From contig VZDJ01007747.1 in assembly GCA_008694505.1 (NCBI GenBank), forward strand, positions 38,793,615 to 38,857,614: 64,000 bases of DNA, in the 5' to 3' direction. How positions within the stretch are numbered: position 1 is the first letter of the stretch; the number at the start of each line of letters is the position of its first letter. The position numbers and the translations under genes are program-made. Shown here one piece after another: positions 25,790 through 38,170 of this stretch. Source of the DNA: Cyanoderma ruficeps (lineage: Eukaryota > Chordata > Aves > Passeriformes > Timaliidae). Below the pieces are notes generated by a model. It did no database searches and was not told the origin of the DNA. It saw only the letters and a list, made by a program, of their open reading frames with translations.

Positions 25790-26095
25790 TTTTCTGCCAT
25801 TTAAAATGTTTCCCTAAGGTTTTACTGCATGTAAATGAAATGATAATTACAATATTTTAATCCAATTAGCTCCCTTCATGATCTGGCAGGTGCAAATTGG
25901 AGATGGATCAAACTTCTTCTTGCTGTGGATTATGCCTGGAGCCTCCTTAAAGCTGCCGTCTGGTCCTGTGTATACACGCTGTACAGAGCGTGTTACAGGG
26001 GGACTGCAGTGAGGTCCTAAATTATGTATGATGTATGAATTATTGCTGAAATGCATCACTAAGACTTCACTCATCGAACATTTCCAGCTCCATGC
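25790..26095. promoter_or_regulatory. Candidate conserved non-coding element / enhancer
   Basis: An unusually dense set of homeodomain-type sites lies here, including TAATTA (25844-25849), a bicoid/OTX-type TAATCC (25858-25863) and an adjacent CAATTAG. Further ATTA and ATGCAT words lie up to about 26060. Repeats and open frames are absent. The texture resembles vertebrate conserved enhancers. Conservation could not be checked, so this is inference from motif density. Confidence 0.25.
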
Positions 26096-28117
26096 GAGCA
26101 GCATGGGAAAAGCCAAGTATTTGCCTGTGGCGTGGGCAAGGTTTTTGTTTGCGTGGATTTAAACTGTGTGTCACTGACAGTCACAGGTCACCTGGAGTTA
26201 ATGCATTCCCCTACATCTTGACGGAAATGTATTTTGCAAGCTCTCATCTGATTAGCATGGAAATTACACTGGGATTTCTTGTGAAAATGGGGACAGAGAT
26301 GAAAAAAAGTATCTTGATGTGTTATTTAAAAACAGAAAAACTCTTTGAGGGCCAGTGCAGCTGCCCTTTCTCAGGCACATCTCCCAGCTCATGTCATAGA
26401 GAGCATCCCTTCTTCCTCCTGCTTATCAAAACCAAGCAGGGAGCAGGGAGTCCACCCTCTGCAAGGCAAAGGAGAGGGATGTCTGCAGTGAGGGCTCTGA
26501 GCATGGCCTAGGCTGGCAGCAATCTCTGGAGGACAGTTTCACACAGGTTTTCCTAACACCTGTGGATACGACGAAGCTAAAAATAGTAGAAAACTGCCTG
26601 TTAAAAACCCCATTCCAGACAGTGTGTTTGAATAACAGCAGAGTTTGTGTCCCACAGCTCTGTCCAGATGTGGCCCTATTGCCCCAGGGACCCCAAGGGG
26701 CATTGAAAGGATGAAGGAATTGCTTCTAGACAAAACCCAGTGCAGTTGTTCTGACAGTGTTACATCATTCCAGGAATAAAATGGCAACTTTTCTTTGAGT
26801 GTTTTGTTTTGTTTTATGGAAGTGACTGCAATTGCTGAGAAACAACTTAACCTCCAGATCAGCCAAGTTAAATGACACAACAGCTTCTTGAACATACTAG
26901 GCTCCACTGGCTGGGCACCCATCTTTACTGCATGGATGAGATGAAGGATAACTTCCTTATCTTTGACCTATATTGGATGGAGAAATATTATTTATTTTGC
27001 CATTTATGTTCTGATTTCCCCTTGGAAATGTGCTGCCAGTCTGTGCAGAATGGATGCTCTTATGGGACAGAAAAATCTTCATTCCTTTTGAAAAAAGGAC
27101 TCAGTAAATATGTTTCAGAATAAGGTTTCTTTTGATACTTGCTTTTCAAATCCCTGAGTGGTTCTATACCTCCATAATCTTCCATCTTCAGAGAGGTAGA
27201 AAGGGAATTTAAAGCTGCCTTTCCTTTAGCACTAAGACCCAACTGCAAAGAAAGCACTTATCAGTGATGGGAGAGGAGCCAGGCCCAGGGAGATGTTCGA
27301 GCTGAGCTGTGAGGAGCAAGCCACAAATTACATTAAATAATAATTAAAAAAAACCCAAAACAACAGGCATTGAACATTTTCAAACAAACTGGAGAAAAGG
27401 AGTTTTGTACATTAACAGTCTGTGAACATAAGGGGGTAAAATCCTGCTGGCAGTAGTTTACTCTGCTCTTGGCTGTGTAGATGCTCTGTGGTGCAGTATA
27501 GTCCCACCTTTCCTTTCCAGGGGGTGGGGAATGCTGTCACCTTGAGCTGAGACTGAGATGGGGGAGGCTGTTTGACCTTGTGGTTTGTTATCCTCTGCTT
27601 CAGCTGAAGTTCCCTGGTGTCAGACTCACTTCTTCCCTGACCCTGCTCAGATGAGGTACAAATTGGGGGTGTCAAGAAGCAATTTTGCCTGAGAAGGTCT
27701 TTGCTTCTGTGGGAGGAGATGTGGTGGGGATTGTTCAAATAAGATTTGGGTTTGGAGTCCTTAACTGCCCCACTGTGTTGGTTGATTTGAGTTCAGCTCT
27801 TGATCTCCACATTAATTTTTCAGTGTGAAAACACAGAGCACAAGAAGCAGAAGCCTTGGCAAACTAAGGACACCCAGCCTGGGAGAGAGAGAAAATTTCA
27901 CATGGTTTGAGAAACCAGAGCCAACAGAAAATTAGGAGTAAGACAAGAGGCAGGGGCAATGAAAGGTAGGATTGAAAGGTAGGATTTTCTCTGAGTAAGG
28001 CAAGTAAAAGTGATTTGAGAGCCTAACCAGTTTAGCGAATTCACTTGATGTCTGCCGATAAATTCATGTCCTTAATAATTTATATTGAAAAATGAAAATT
28101 AAGCAGGTCTGGAAAAA

Positions 28118-28200
28118 GGTATTTTTTGTTTTGTTTTGGGTTTGGGTTTTTTAATTTTTTGTGGGGTTTTGTTTGGTTGGTTTGTTTTTTCTTTGTTTTT
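28118..28200 (+). repeat. G/T-rich low-complexity tract
   Basis: The plus strand is built of TTTTG, GGGTTT and GGTT units with almost no A or C. It explains the short aromatic-rich open frame here. Confidence 0.85.
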
Positions 28201-29012
28201 GCTAACATAATGGGGGTCTACCCCAGGCCTCCTGCTGGGGGGACTTTAGGAGGAGATGGGTTAAAACAGCCTTTTCTCTGGGAATGGGTCCCTGTGGAGT
28301 CATGCTAACTGTGAGGTTTGAGGAAAACCTTGTACTCATCAATATTTTGGGGGTGAGGGAATAAATCTTCTCCTTGGGCAAAAAAGTGACCATTCATTTT
28401 CTTGCCAGGTGATGGCTTGCAGCACCTCTGCTCATTTGAAGCATCTCCTTACAGACAGTGCCCAAAATGTCACCAGTGGGGTAAGGCACAACCCAAAACA
28501 TGTGACAGTATGAGGCTCTGTCTTCACCATGTTGCACATGAGACAAAAATGGATGCCAAAATGGTGGTGATTCCATAGATCCTGGAACTCCCACACTCAC
28601 AATGGCCTTTTCCCTACATCAGCTATTTAGGAAAAAGAAAACCCCTCTGAGCTGCATTTCTGTGAGAGCAGTCTTTGCTGGAGGCAGCTGCTCAGGGCAT
28701 CTCCCAGTGATGCCCCTGAATGGCAGAGGCTGATGGTGACTTTATAGTGGGACATGAATGTTTGAACAGTTTCTCATTCTTGTTACAGACCTCCTGTATT
28801 CTCCTGGGAGGCTCTCTCTTTTCTCAGCCCCTGTCTTTACTGCTGCTGAACTTCCAGGGCAAAGTTCCAGGACACAGCTGTGGTCACAAAGGTGGAGAAA
28901 ACACCCTGGCTGGCACACCAGGTGAGATGGCAGAAGCATCAAGCACTTCTACAACTCCCTTCCACCTCCTTGCTCAGCTGCTTTGCTGCCCAGAATGTCA
29001 TACAAAAACTCC

Positions 29013-29151
29013 CACAAAACCAGCAACAACAACCAAAAACACCCAACACCATCCCCCCCCAACAACAACAACAAAAAGACCAATAAAAACAAACACACAA
29101 ACAAACAAAAAACAACCTCAACCAAAAACCCCCCACAAAACCAAAAAAAAC
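29013..29151 (+). repeat. A/C-only low-complexity tract
   Basis: In 139 nt of plus strand only about five bases are G or T. Units are CAACAA, CAAAAAC and runs of C up to eight. It produces Q/N/T/K-rich and, on the other strand, C/F/L-rich spurious open frames. It is the strand mirror of the tract at 28118-28200. Confidence 0.9.
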
Positions 29152-29193
29152 TTGCTCTGGGCAAGGGAAAACTACTCATCCCACAGCATGAGC

Positions 29194-29218
29194 GGGGATG
29201 GGGGGTGGGGGGGGCGGT
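29194..29218 (+). repeat. G-run cluster with G-quadruplex potential
   Basis: Runs of four, six and eight G separated by one or two bases occur on the plus strand, followed by GCGG. This satisfies the usual four-runs-of-three rule for a G-quadruplex. It lies about 40 bp after the A/C tract. Confidence 0.7.
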
Positions 29219-29328
29219 GGACTGAAGATCACTATAGACTGATAGAGCAAATTTCTGGGTAGTTGGCTGCATTTTTGTTTCTTCTTGACCCCTGACTTCT
29301 CAAGCTATCTGCAGAAGTTTGATTTCTT

Positions 29329-29465
29329 CGAAGCCGTTTCCTCTTGCTCCAACCGCCTGACGTCGTCCGGCCGGGCGCTGACGCGGCATCGCGGTGCCAC
29401 AAGCCCTGTCGCAGCCCTGCTGAGCTCCTGCCCGTGCTCCGGGAACCCGGCACTGCCTCTGCAAG
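29329..29465. promoter_or_regulatory. Small CpG-rich patch with near-consensus CRE
   Basis: A short CpG-dense stretch around 29340-29410 contains TGACGTCG (29358-29365), one base from the cAMP-response element TGACGTCA, and a CCGGCCGGGCG segment. It could be a minor promoter or an eroded island. No exon is recognised beside it. Confidence 0.3.
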
Positions 29466-31656
29466 GCTCCTGTCGGAAAAGAAAACAGTCTGGTGCAGAC
29501 CAGAGAGAATCAGGGAGGGATGAGGGGGTTGTGAGATGCCTGAGGTAACGGGGGAAGTGCTTTAAGTCTTTGTTTATTTATGTTTTACCAATGGGGAGGT
29601 GGTAGTTTGCGTCCTGCCTGAACATGGGCCTTAGAGATAAAACCCCTGAGAGTGCTCTGGCTGAGTTTAGGAGCAAATAACCGCTGTGCTCCCTGATTAA
29701 ATCCTTAACCCCAGAGAGGCCTCTAGCATAGAGCCTCTGCTTAACCGTGGTGCCAAAATTGACGTCTCCCAGCTGCAAAACGTGGCTGGTGGCTGCATAA
29801 ATGTCCTAAGGGAGCGGTCAGACATCTCCGGAGCTGCAGTCACCTCACACAGACGCTTGCCTCTCCACCGACTATGTAGGAAAACTGGGGTGCCTCCAGG
29901 TGGCAGCCCTGTCCACTCTAAACAGGGGTTTGTTTTTCCCTTGAGATTATAAGGGAACATCGGTAGTGGAATTAACATGGGATTCAGTCTATCTTAGTAG
30001 CACGGCGGTAGGACAATGCTGCATGTGCTAGTGGTGATGCTCTTGCTTTCATACAATGATCCAGCACCTGCAGAAGTCATCCCAAACAAGAAGATGTGGG
30101 CTCCGGGCTCTGCCAGCCTATAGACAGAGTGAAGGATGGCAGGATTGGTGCTGCAGCCTCCACAGCAGCCTTGGTCTTGCCCAGGACCAGGCTGGCAAGA
30201 ATCACAGGGGCAGAAGGATGAGCATAGGTCTTAGTGATTGCAGCATTCAACTGACTGGTTACACGTCAGAGCCTAGAACTATAACATAGAAATGTAATTA
30301 GATAAACGACCCCTCCCATCAAGAAGTGTAGGCTTGATCCTGCAATGAAGTGACTGCTACTAGCAACAAAAAGCAGCCTTCTGGCACTGTGTGGTAAAGT
30401 CCCCATAAATCTGTTTTTGTGCTTAAGAACACCCAACAGCTACTGGGAAGAGAGGTGGAAAGCTCAGACTGCAGACAGCTCTGCTCCATCAGCATTTAAG
30501 TGGTCAGGCACCCACAAGCACCTTTTCAGTAAGAAGTCAGAAATCTGTGGGTAGTGACTGAGAGGCTCCTTGCAAAATTTGGGCTTGATCCCTTTGTGGA
30601 TCAAATCAACAACACCTTGAAGGGCTTCTTAAAGGGGTTTTAAATAGTAATAAAACATTACAAGGTGACATCAGTAATGAAACTTGGGTGTTCCCAAAAT
30701 CTGCAGTTCAGTTTCTATTCCCAAAAGAAGGATCAAAATCTAAATGTTGTGAGGATTTAGCTACCTTATTGCTCACAGGTGCTTTACAGTATTCAGGAAA
30801 ATGCCCTGCTTTCTGACCAGAAGTTAGACTGGTAGGCTGAGCATGCAGAATTTGAATTTTCCTTTAATGCAGTGAAAAAGCAGCACAAAGCTGCTATCTG
30901 AATTTGAGTTAGTCCAAGGATAGAAATTCCTTTGATTTATACTTTCAATTAAGGATGAGTTTTTGTTTCTTTCACAATGCACAGAATTATTTCTAAATCA
31001 TATTTGAGACTTCAGCAGAAGAGGTTAACTAATACTGTGAACTCATCCACCCAGGGGAGCTCTGCATTAATGTGGTATTTAAGTGGGGAGATCAAAGCTT
31101 TGATACCAAATGAAATGCTATTAACAGTTTTGCACAAGCAAAAACCTTCAAGAAATTTCAGTGCAAGATGTTGGCACTGAGGAGTGACTGTGGATGGGAA
31201 AAAAAAGTGGCTGTATCCCAGTGCTGAATTTATTTGGTGGTCAAAGCAAGGGCTGACAGTAGCAAGTTTCTCACTGATAGTTGTGGATGTTTTGGCCATG
31301 GTCAAGACTGTAATGACCACTCTGAGAAGCTGCAGGGCAGAGGCTGAGGCAGCGCTTTGCTAACCAGCACCATCTACTCCCAGCTTCACTGATGAAGACA
31401 AATGCTGAGGTGTCGTGCTGTAGTCTGATGTTTTAGCTTCCCAGCTTGCACAATGAGGCTCTTGATTCTTTTTTCACATGTATCCCTCTAAGTAGTTCAG
31501 GAAGTTACCCAGTGGCTTTTTTCCCCTCTATTTAACCAGAAACCAACCCAATCATGATTTCTGTTTTTGGTAGGAGACGTAAAATTCTTTGACTAAACCA
31601 GGATTTGGTTGTCTTGCTTTCATCTCTTGTTTCGATAAAAAAATGAAACACACTCT

Positions 31657-31736
31657 CCCCAAAAAAACCCCACACCAATCAAAAAAACTTTAAAAATCCA
31701 AAAAAACCAAACCAAACCAAAAAAACTAAAAAAAAC
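31657..31736 (+). repeat. A/C-rich low-complexity tract
   Basis: The plus strand consists mostly of A with C doublets (CCAAA and AACCAAACC units). It is of the same family as the tracts near 6.4, 29.1 and 43.8 kb. Confidence 0.8.
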
Positions 31737-32639
31737 GTATTGAAGGGAGAGACTATAATTTTTCATAGTCTGCATATCTATCTTACAGCGATATTTTCCT
31801 AATTCCACAACTGCAAGCAAGTCAACAACTTATAGGAGTGGGGTTAGATCGCTAATTAAGCAAGAACTGTAGAAAAGGTTTAAGTGGGATCTACAGCATT
31901 GACCTGTCCTTTTTCAAATGCCAAGTTTATATACGTGACTGTGCATTTCAAATGGGTCAAGAGAGCTTGGTTGTAAGTACCCAACGCATTGCTGTGAATT
32001 AATATTTAATCAAATGTACAACATAGGGCTGAATGTTAGCTTACCTTTGATTTTGACTTCTATGATTTTCTTGGGTTTCTAAACCCCTCTGAAAATACTT
32101 CAGTTTTTCATGATAGTGTTAATCATACGATATGTTTCTTAGCTGTGATTAAAACTAATGAGGATGTAAATCTACAAAGGGAAATCTAAGCAAGACCTCA
32201 TCAGCATAAAGTATGTGGGAGACTAATTTACTTACATCCCTATTAGTAATGACAAATCAAATTGTTCCTCCTTTTAAATCACTAATATAGCAAGGTTTTG
32301 CAACTCAGTACATAGCACACAAGATGAATCAGTTCAATCTGTACACAAACACTGAAGGCTGCCTTAAATCTGGGTTGATTTCTTATTCCAAACTCCTTCA
32401 GTGCAGTTCAGGTGAACCACCCTGGTTCCCTTAATACCTGGAAAGGAAAAAAAAAAAAAAGAAGAATTAATCTCTACCCCCATGTGCTGTATATCAAGCA
32501 CTCAACATTTATAACCCTGCAGCTGATTGCTTAGCAACTGTCTTTGGGAGGAACAACTCACCTGATGTGCCATCGGGAGCTCTTGTGTTGCAGGGAAGGG
32601 GCCAGATGAAATGAGGTCATGCAGTGTAAGCTTACCTTG

Positions 32640-32880
32640 TGCTGAGTGGTGCTCGCTCCACTCTGTAATGAAATTAATCAAGGTCATTAATTTGATCCTT
32701 TTTTATTGTTATAATTTGAAACTGTAATTTGAGGTGGCTCAAAGAGGCGCAGGCATATCTGTAATTATACCTTTATAATTACATTTATATTTTAAGGTAA
32801 ACATTTTCATGTATTGCTGTAAATAGACTGTGTATGATAGAGAATAATGACAGCAAACGTGGACTGTAAATGGGATTGGG
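32640..32880. promoter_or_regulatory. Candidate conserved non-coding element
   Basis: An AT-rich block contains an exact extended nuclear-receptor half-site TCAAGGTCA (32678-32686, the ERR/NR5A type) flanked on both sides by ATTAAT words. Repeated TAATTA-like sites follow at 32757-32800. No open frame or repeat is present. Enhancer function is inferred from motif clustering only. Confidence 0.22.
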
Positions 32881-35800
32881 GGGTGTATTGAAGTCTGCCA
32901 GTTGTGTGCCATTTAATTTGGTTTAGGTGTTTCATGTATATTAACATCTTAAGGTTAAGACTGAACTTAAACCCCTAGACAGGCCCAAAACCAAAGGCTA
33001 ATTAAAAAAGATACAGAAGAATTGCTGTTTAGTCACACTGACCTTTAAAAATTGCAGAGCCAAGGCACGAAGGTTGTCCTCATCTGACAAAGCTCGAGGA
33101 GTTCATGGTGGCTGAAGAAGCACATGCCAGAGTCATCTCCAGACTGATGGCTGTGACAGTGACCAGTGAGGGACCTGCTGCCAATCCTGCAGGTGATGGT
33201 CAGGAAAAATTGCATGGCTTGTTCTGTGTTTAATGTCTCACTGGGTGAGACCACGGTGGGGGTATGAGGGCACCTTTTGTCTGCACAGCCAATTTGGCTG
33301 CCTCTGTTCCTCCCAGGCTCTGCTCACCGGCTGTCTCCGTGGCATGCATATGAGCTCCCTCCTGTCTCTGCTCGGGGCAAACCAACTGGTTTCTCCCAAG
33401 GAGAAACCTCGACACAACTGACAGGGTTTTTTTTCAGGGCTGCACAGAAGAGTGTGGCATGAGCTGGACTACCATACCCTGTATGGTCCTCCAGCCATCC
33501 CAGGAGACCTCATGCCCACTGTCCTCCATGCTGTGCTGTAGAACCCAAAATGACTTCAGATCCTGCTGAAAAACATCATGCTGGCAGGCTGCCACCCAGT
33601 CCTTTCACCACTTAGAGAATTTCAAACTTAAAAAAAGTACCCAGTGCAATAATTATTGACTTTGGGGTCTGTGGGGCTCTGCACGCAGCCCAGAGGAGAC
33701 CCAGGCCAAGTGCTGCACAGCATGAAGGTAACCACTGCCCTTCAGAGAGCACTGGTCCTTAGTGGTGTGGACACAAGCCAGCCCGTAGCAAAGAGCAATG
33801 GTTAATGGTGCCTCCCAGGCATTTTCCACAACAGCAGCAGACGCGCAGCCTTTGCCAAGTAGCCAACACTCAGCATTTCCTTTCTTCTCCATAAGACTGT
33901 TTCTGGACCTTACAAACCTCTTCTTCCCTGTGGCTCAATGCTCTGGCAGCAAAGAAGTGAGGACACCCTGGGGTGGCAGAAGTGGATGACACACAAGTGT
34001 GTGGTGCACCGGGTCTGTGAGATCTCCAGAAGCAGGATGAGGACACCAAGCGTGGGGAGCCCCGCATGAGGGAATCACTGAGCCTGTGAAGGAACAAGAA
34101 AAATAGAGATATTTCTGAGAGAAAGCCCAGAAATTATTACCAACCCTACTCCATTTTGGAAGGAATCTCCTGAAGCATGCAAGAAATCTGGCAATTTACA
34201 TTAAATAGTTGAAAAGAAAAAGTTGAGATTTTTTAGTGTAGTAAAAACTGAATTCACAGAAAGGGTCCTTAGTTCTTTACTCAATAATAACCTTGGTGCA
34301 GCTACCACCAACAACTTGCATATCTGTCCTCCTCAGCAAACCAGTGGCAAAACTGGAAGCTTAACTCTTAAGGGCATTGCCCCTGGTTATCTGGCTCATC
34401 TCCCAGCAAATAAACATTTTCCATTTCTCATGTATATTTACCTCATAGTACATATATGTTTGTAACCAGACATCTGTCTATACTTGGCTTGTTTCCTTCT
34501 CCATTTAAACACACACCTGAGAAGGATCATGAAGCCAATTGCCCATCTCCAGCAGCAAAAGCATTTATACCAACCATTCCAGTACACCTCTGCAGAATGA
34601 ATACATGAACATATATTTGTAAAAGATGAATGACAAAGGACCTGGCAGGCACTACATGAATAAGCCATAGACAACTTCAAGACCCAGCTGTCAGGTCAGT
34701 GTGCTTTATTTTAGCTTGCCACAATTTTTAGAAACGATGTATTATTTTTGCAACCTTCATTTCCCAGTTTTTCTGGAATTTTTGAGATTGTCTTATACAT
34801 GACCACTGCTGTGACAATGCTTGCTCACCTCCAGATAAAAAACCCCAAAACATTAGCTTCTTAAGGTTTTTCAAATTGAGTACCCAAACCCAGTGGTCCT
34901 TCCTGAAAATTTTGGCTGTGGAAACTATATCAGGGCTGGGAGAGAGGGGCCATAAAACACTGTGCTCTTCATGCAAGTACTTATTTCAGCAGAAGAACAA
35001 TAAGGGACTGGTTTCTCAAGTAGGGCAGCAGATTTTTTAAGCAATCCAGAAATACCTTGTTAAATTCAGCAAGTGTGATTAAAATGGGTGCAAGTTCACT
35101 TTGACCAGTTTGGTCTCTTTCACTTGCTGTGTTGTCTCAGGATCCTTTGGAGAAGGCAGGCCCTCTCCAAAGAATTTTGTAAATTTATAGAGCCAAGTGA
35201 CAGGGAGCTGGACTTGATCAAGTGAAGCTGGAAAGACTGGACAAACTTTTTATGTCTTGTTTCATACAAATTTTGGATTTGCTGGGGTGATACCAGTGGC
35301 TTCGCTGGCATGAGCTCCAAAACTAAACACCCTGTGGTTTCCTGGTCACTCATACTTTTTCAGCATCTGTAGCAGAAACTCATCGGCTGCAACCTTGGCT
35401 GTTTGAACAGAAGTCTCCCCTGTGCAGTCTGTTATTAAATTCTCTTATGTCTTTATTAGATATTAGATGTGATGAAAGCAGGTGACATCTCCAGGGAAAT
35501 CTTGCTTGAGGTGTGGGGATAGGATGTTAATGGACTGGGGAAGACAGAAAGTCTACAAGTGTAATGATCCTGTAATGTCCCCATGTGAGTATGAACATCC
35601 AGATATCTTTTTTCTTTTTTATTCCACAAACAAAAAGCACTTGAGAGGTATATAAACAAGGTACTTAGCTCTTCCCTACTCAATACCTCTTGCTTCTGTT
35701 TTAACAATGGCCTTGGTGTCTTTTTTGTTTTTATTATTCTTTTCCCATTCTGCAATCTGCATCCTTTTTATCTCACACATAGGTACAACAGATGAGTTCT

Positions 35801-37078
35801 CCTTTCCATGTGACAGTTTCATTTCAGAGAAAAATGAAAAAATCCCTGCAGAGTCAGCATTTTACAAACTTGTTGATCAAATAGGAGAGGGAAGGATGGA
35901 TGCAGACTGCAGGACTAAACCCTGAGAAGCCAGTGTGCGGGTGCCAGGAACACGTTGGAGGCCTGCCTGAGGTAGGATTGAAAAGAACATGGTTTGAATT
36001 ATTTAAAAGCAGGTGCTGAAAGGTCCCCATGCCTCCTGGTGTGCCCTGCATGTGTGCAGGGCAAGTCCTTGTTTCTTGCTTCTGGCCACCAGGCATCTTG
36101 TGAGGGTCTGCAGGCATACTTATGATACCAGCAGAATTCATAGAGGTCAGTTTTGTTACCAAAACCCATCCTTGTTTCACTGTGGTTGCAGGCTCCCCCC
36201 ATGCTGATGGAGACCCTGTGAAGCTCCCACCAGGTAGCTCCTGCCCTCCCAACCCTCTGCTTTGGATCCCAGGAACACCATGGCCACGCTGCTCGGGAGC
36301 ACAAGGCTGGAAGCTTGTGTCTATTTCTAATCAGGAATGCATTCTGCCGTGCAAATGCTGCAGCCTGATGAAGGACATGCTCTGTCTTCTGACAGGAAAA
36401 AGGATCTTCCCTGTCAGTGGAAACCAAAGTTGCATGGGATGAGGACAACTGGCTCTGCAAGAGCAACTCATGAGCTCCTGGATCCCAGCTTCCACCATCT
36501 TGTCACAGTTTCAGGTCTGGTTCCAGTTTGCTCTTTGTAACCGGTTCCTCTTGTATTTCTCTGTACCATGCTCACAGCACACTTGGACACCACACACCTC
36601 CCCTTTTTTTGGGAAATCAAACTGAAGGGCAGTGTGCTCCCAGGATGTATCTACATTGCAGCTGCATTATTAGTTGGCACTGAGGCTCCTCTGAACTCGG
36701 GTCAGATGCAGCTGCTCGTTGGCTGCACAAAAACCTGCGTCTTTACGAGGAAGGTGTGTTGTTGTTGGCCAGCTGGGCTGTGTTTCTTGGATTGCCTCAA
36801 AAATAGTTTTCTGCTTTAATAGACCTGAGTGGCTGATGATCTTAACATTTGCTCTAATTGCTGTCTAACTTCAGAACTGGTTTAATGTGTACAGCAGTAC
36901 TAGTCACAAAGAAAATAACAGAATCTAAATAATTAAAAAAAAAAATCCAAAGCCTTTATGTGTAGAAGGAGAGATTTCAATACATGCAGAGATTTTTAGC
37001 CTCTGGCTTTAAAACAGTGTAATTATAGAAACAACAAAACTGGCCATCAGAGTAAGAGAAGTGGTGTCCTGCAAACCA

Positions 37079-37224
37079 GAACCACAGAGTGGTTTGGATT
37101 GGAAGGGACCTTAAAGATCATCTGCCATGGGCAGGGACACCATCTGCTAGCCTGGGTTGATCAAAGCCCAATCCAACCTGGCCTTGAATACTTCCAGGGA
37201 TGGGGCATCCAGAGCTTCTCTAGG
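37079..37224 (-). mobile_element. CR1 LINE, 3'-terminal fragment (part A)
   Basis: The plus strand reads CACAGAGTGGTTTGGATTGG, then AAGGGACCTTAAAGATCATC, and later CCAACCTGGCCTTGAATACT and CCAGGGATGGGGCATCCA. This is the reverse complement of the 3' end of avian CR1 retrotransposons, so the element points to the minus strand. A block of about 20 bp usually present after AAAGATCATCT is missing. Homology breaks off at about 37224 and resumes in order at 38018, so this copy is interrupted. It contains no coding capacity. Confidence 0.9.
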
Positions 37225-38017
37225 CCAGAAAGAAAGCTGACTGCAAATTACTTTCTAATGGACACCTTGAAGTATTGAAGGAGATCCGTTTGTTAATCTC
37301 AGATAAATCTTAGTTAATTTTTTGTATTGTTTGGTTTATTATGATGATGATATAGAACTGATGTAGGAAACAGATACTACTAAACCTTATAATATTTTAT
37401 CTGTTTTGTACCAGAAAAGGGAAGTGAGCAGCTCTGATGAGGTGGCTGCTATTATAACCCAGCAGAGAACCATATGAAGACATGTTTTCATGGCCTGTCC
37501 AAGTTGCAGGTAAGATGATGACCAAAATCTAGGTAATATGTAACTGGAAATTTACGATTTTGCCTTAAGGAAACCTGTATACCTAGAAAATTTTCTGGGG
37601 AACAGAAGAAACCCAACTACAAAAAAAATTATAGATGCTCCACGATGACATAATTGTGTGACTTAGCAACAGGGCTCCCACAGGCAATAAGGAATGCGTC
37701 CAAGTGAACCCGTGATTTATTGCTGCAAACCCTGGCATGGACACAGAGAAACCTGTGCTTCTGCAAACAACCCTTTAGCACAGGCAGCTCAGCAAATCTT
37801 GTTGTCTTCTAGGAAATCACTCGTGTTACATCAAAACTCCTTCTGTAATTCCCCACGTACAAGTGAGGGAGACCAGAGGGTAAACAGGGCATTGCTCTCT
37901 ATCAGAGCAGAGTCTGTGCCTGCTGGGGCTGAGCTGATCCTGCCCTTTGGGAAAGCAGAGGAATTCAGGTTGATCTCAACTTGGCTTACATGCTTATGCA
38001 ATACAAAATATATGTAG
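37225..38017. other. 793-bp segment interrupting the CR1 copy
   Basis: The flanking CR1 parts are nearly contiguous in the CR1 consensus, so this segment was either inserted into an older CR1 copy or arose by local rearrangement. I see no LTR ends, terminal inverted repeats or target-site duplication. It contains a possible non-coding exon (37415-37509), an eight-A run near 37621, and a stretch rich in GCAAACA words. Origin unknown. Confidence 0.5.
37415..37509 (+). other. Possible non-coding exon
   Basis: A T-rich acceptor ending in CAG (37412-37414) and a GTAAGA donor at 37510 bound 95 nt. One frame stays open for 20 codons and then meets TGA at 37475; the other frames stop early. The segment can therefore not be an internal coding exon, but could belong to a non-coding transcript or be chance. 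Confidence 0.12.
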
Positions 38018-38170
38018 TCAAATCTCTTGTCTTCACCCTCACAGTGAAAAATTTCTTCTCTATATCTAATCTAAACCTGCCCTCTTGTCAGTCTGAAGCT
38101 GTACCTCTTGTCCTGTCACTACATGCTCCAGTCAAAAATCCCTTTCTAGCATTCGTGTGGGCCCCCTTTG
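38018..38170 (-). mobile_element. CR1 LINE fragment (part B of the same copy)
   Basis: The plus strand contains CACCCTCACAGTGAAAAATT and later CCTCTTGTCCTGTCACTACA and GTGGGCCCCCTTTGAC. These are the next blocks of the avian CR1 3' region (reverse complement) after part A. Since CR1 copies normally reach the 3' end, a fragment lacking it and lying in order behind part A is best explained as the same insertion, split. Confidence 0.85.

Larger units (their letters stand above)
21241..28117. other. Intergenic or unannotated sequence
   Basis: No gene is recognised. Within it, 24314-24405 is a possible exon and 25790-26095 a candidate regulatory element, both listed separately. A long plus-strand open frame at 21935-22480 has no domain and is probably chance. 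No clear transposon was seen. Confidence 0.55.
29466..37078. other. Intergenic or unannotated sequence
   Basis: No gene was recognised. The stretch includes an A/C-rich tract (31657-31736), a candidate regulatory element (32640-32880) and several chance open frames, the longest on the minus strand at 35999-36466. No recognisable transposon was seen, though old degenerate copies cannot be excluded by eye. Confidence 0.55.

Noticed and set aside
28720..29262. 180-codon plus-strand open frame
   Set aside because: A large part is the A/C low-complexity tract (T/K/P/N-rich), which cannot contain stop codons in that frame.
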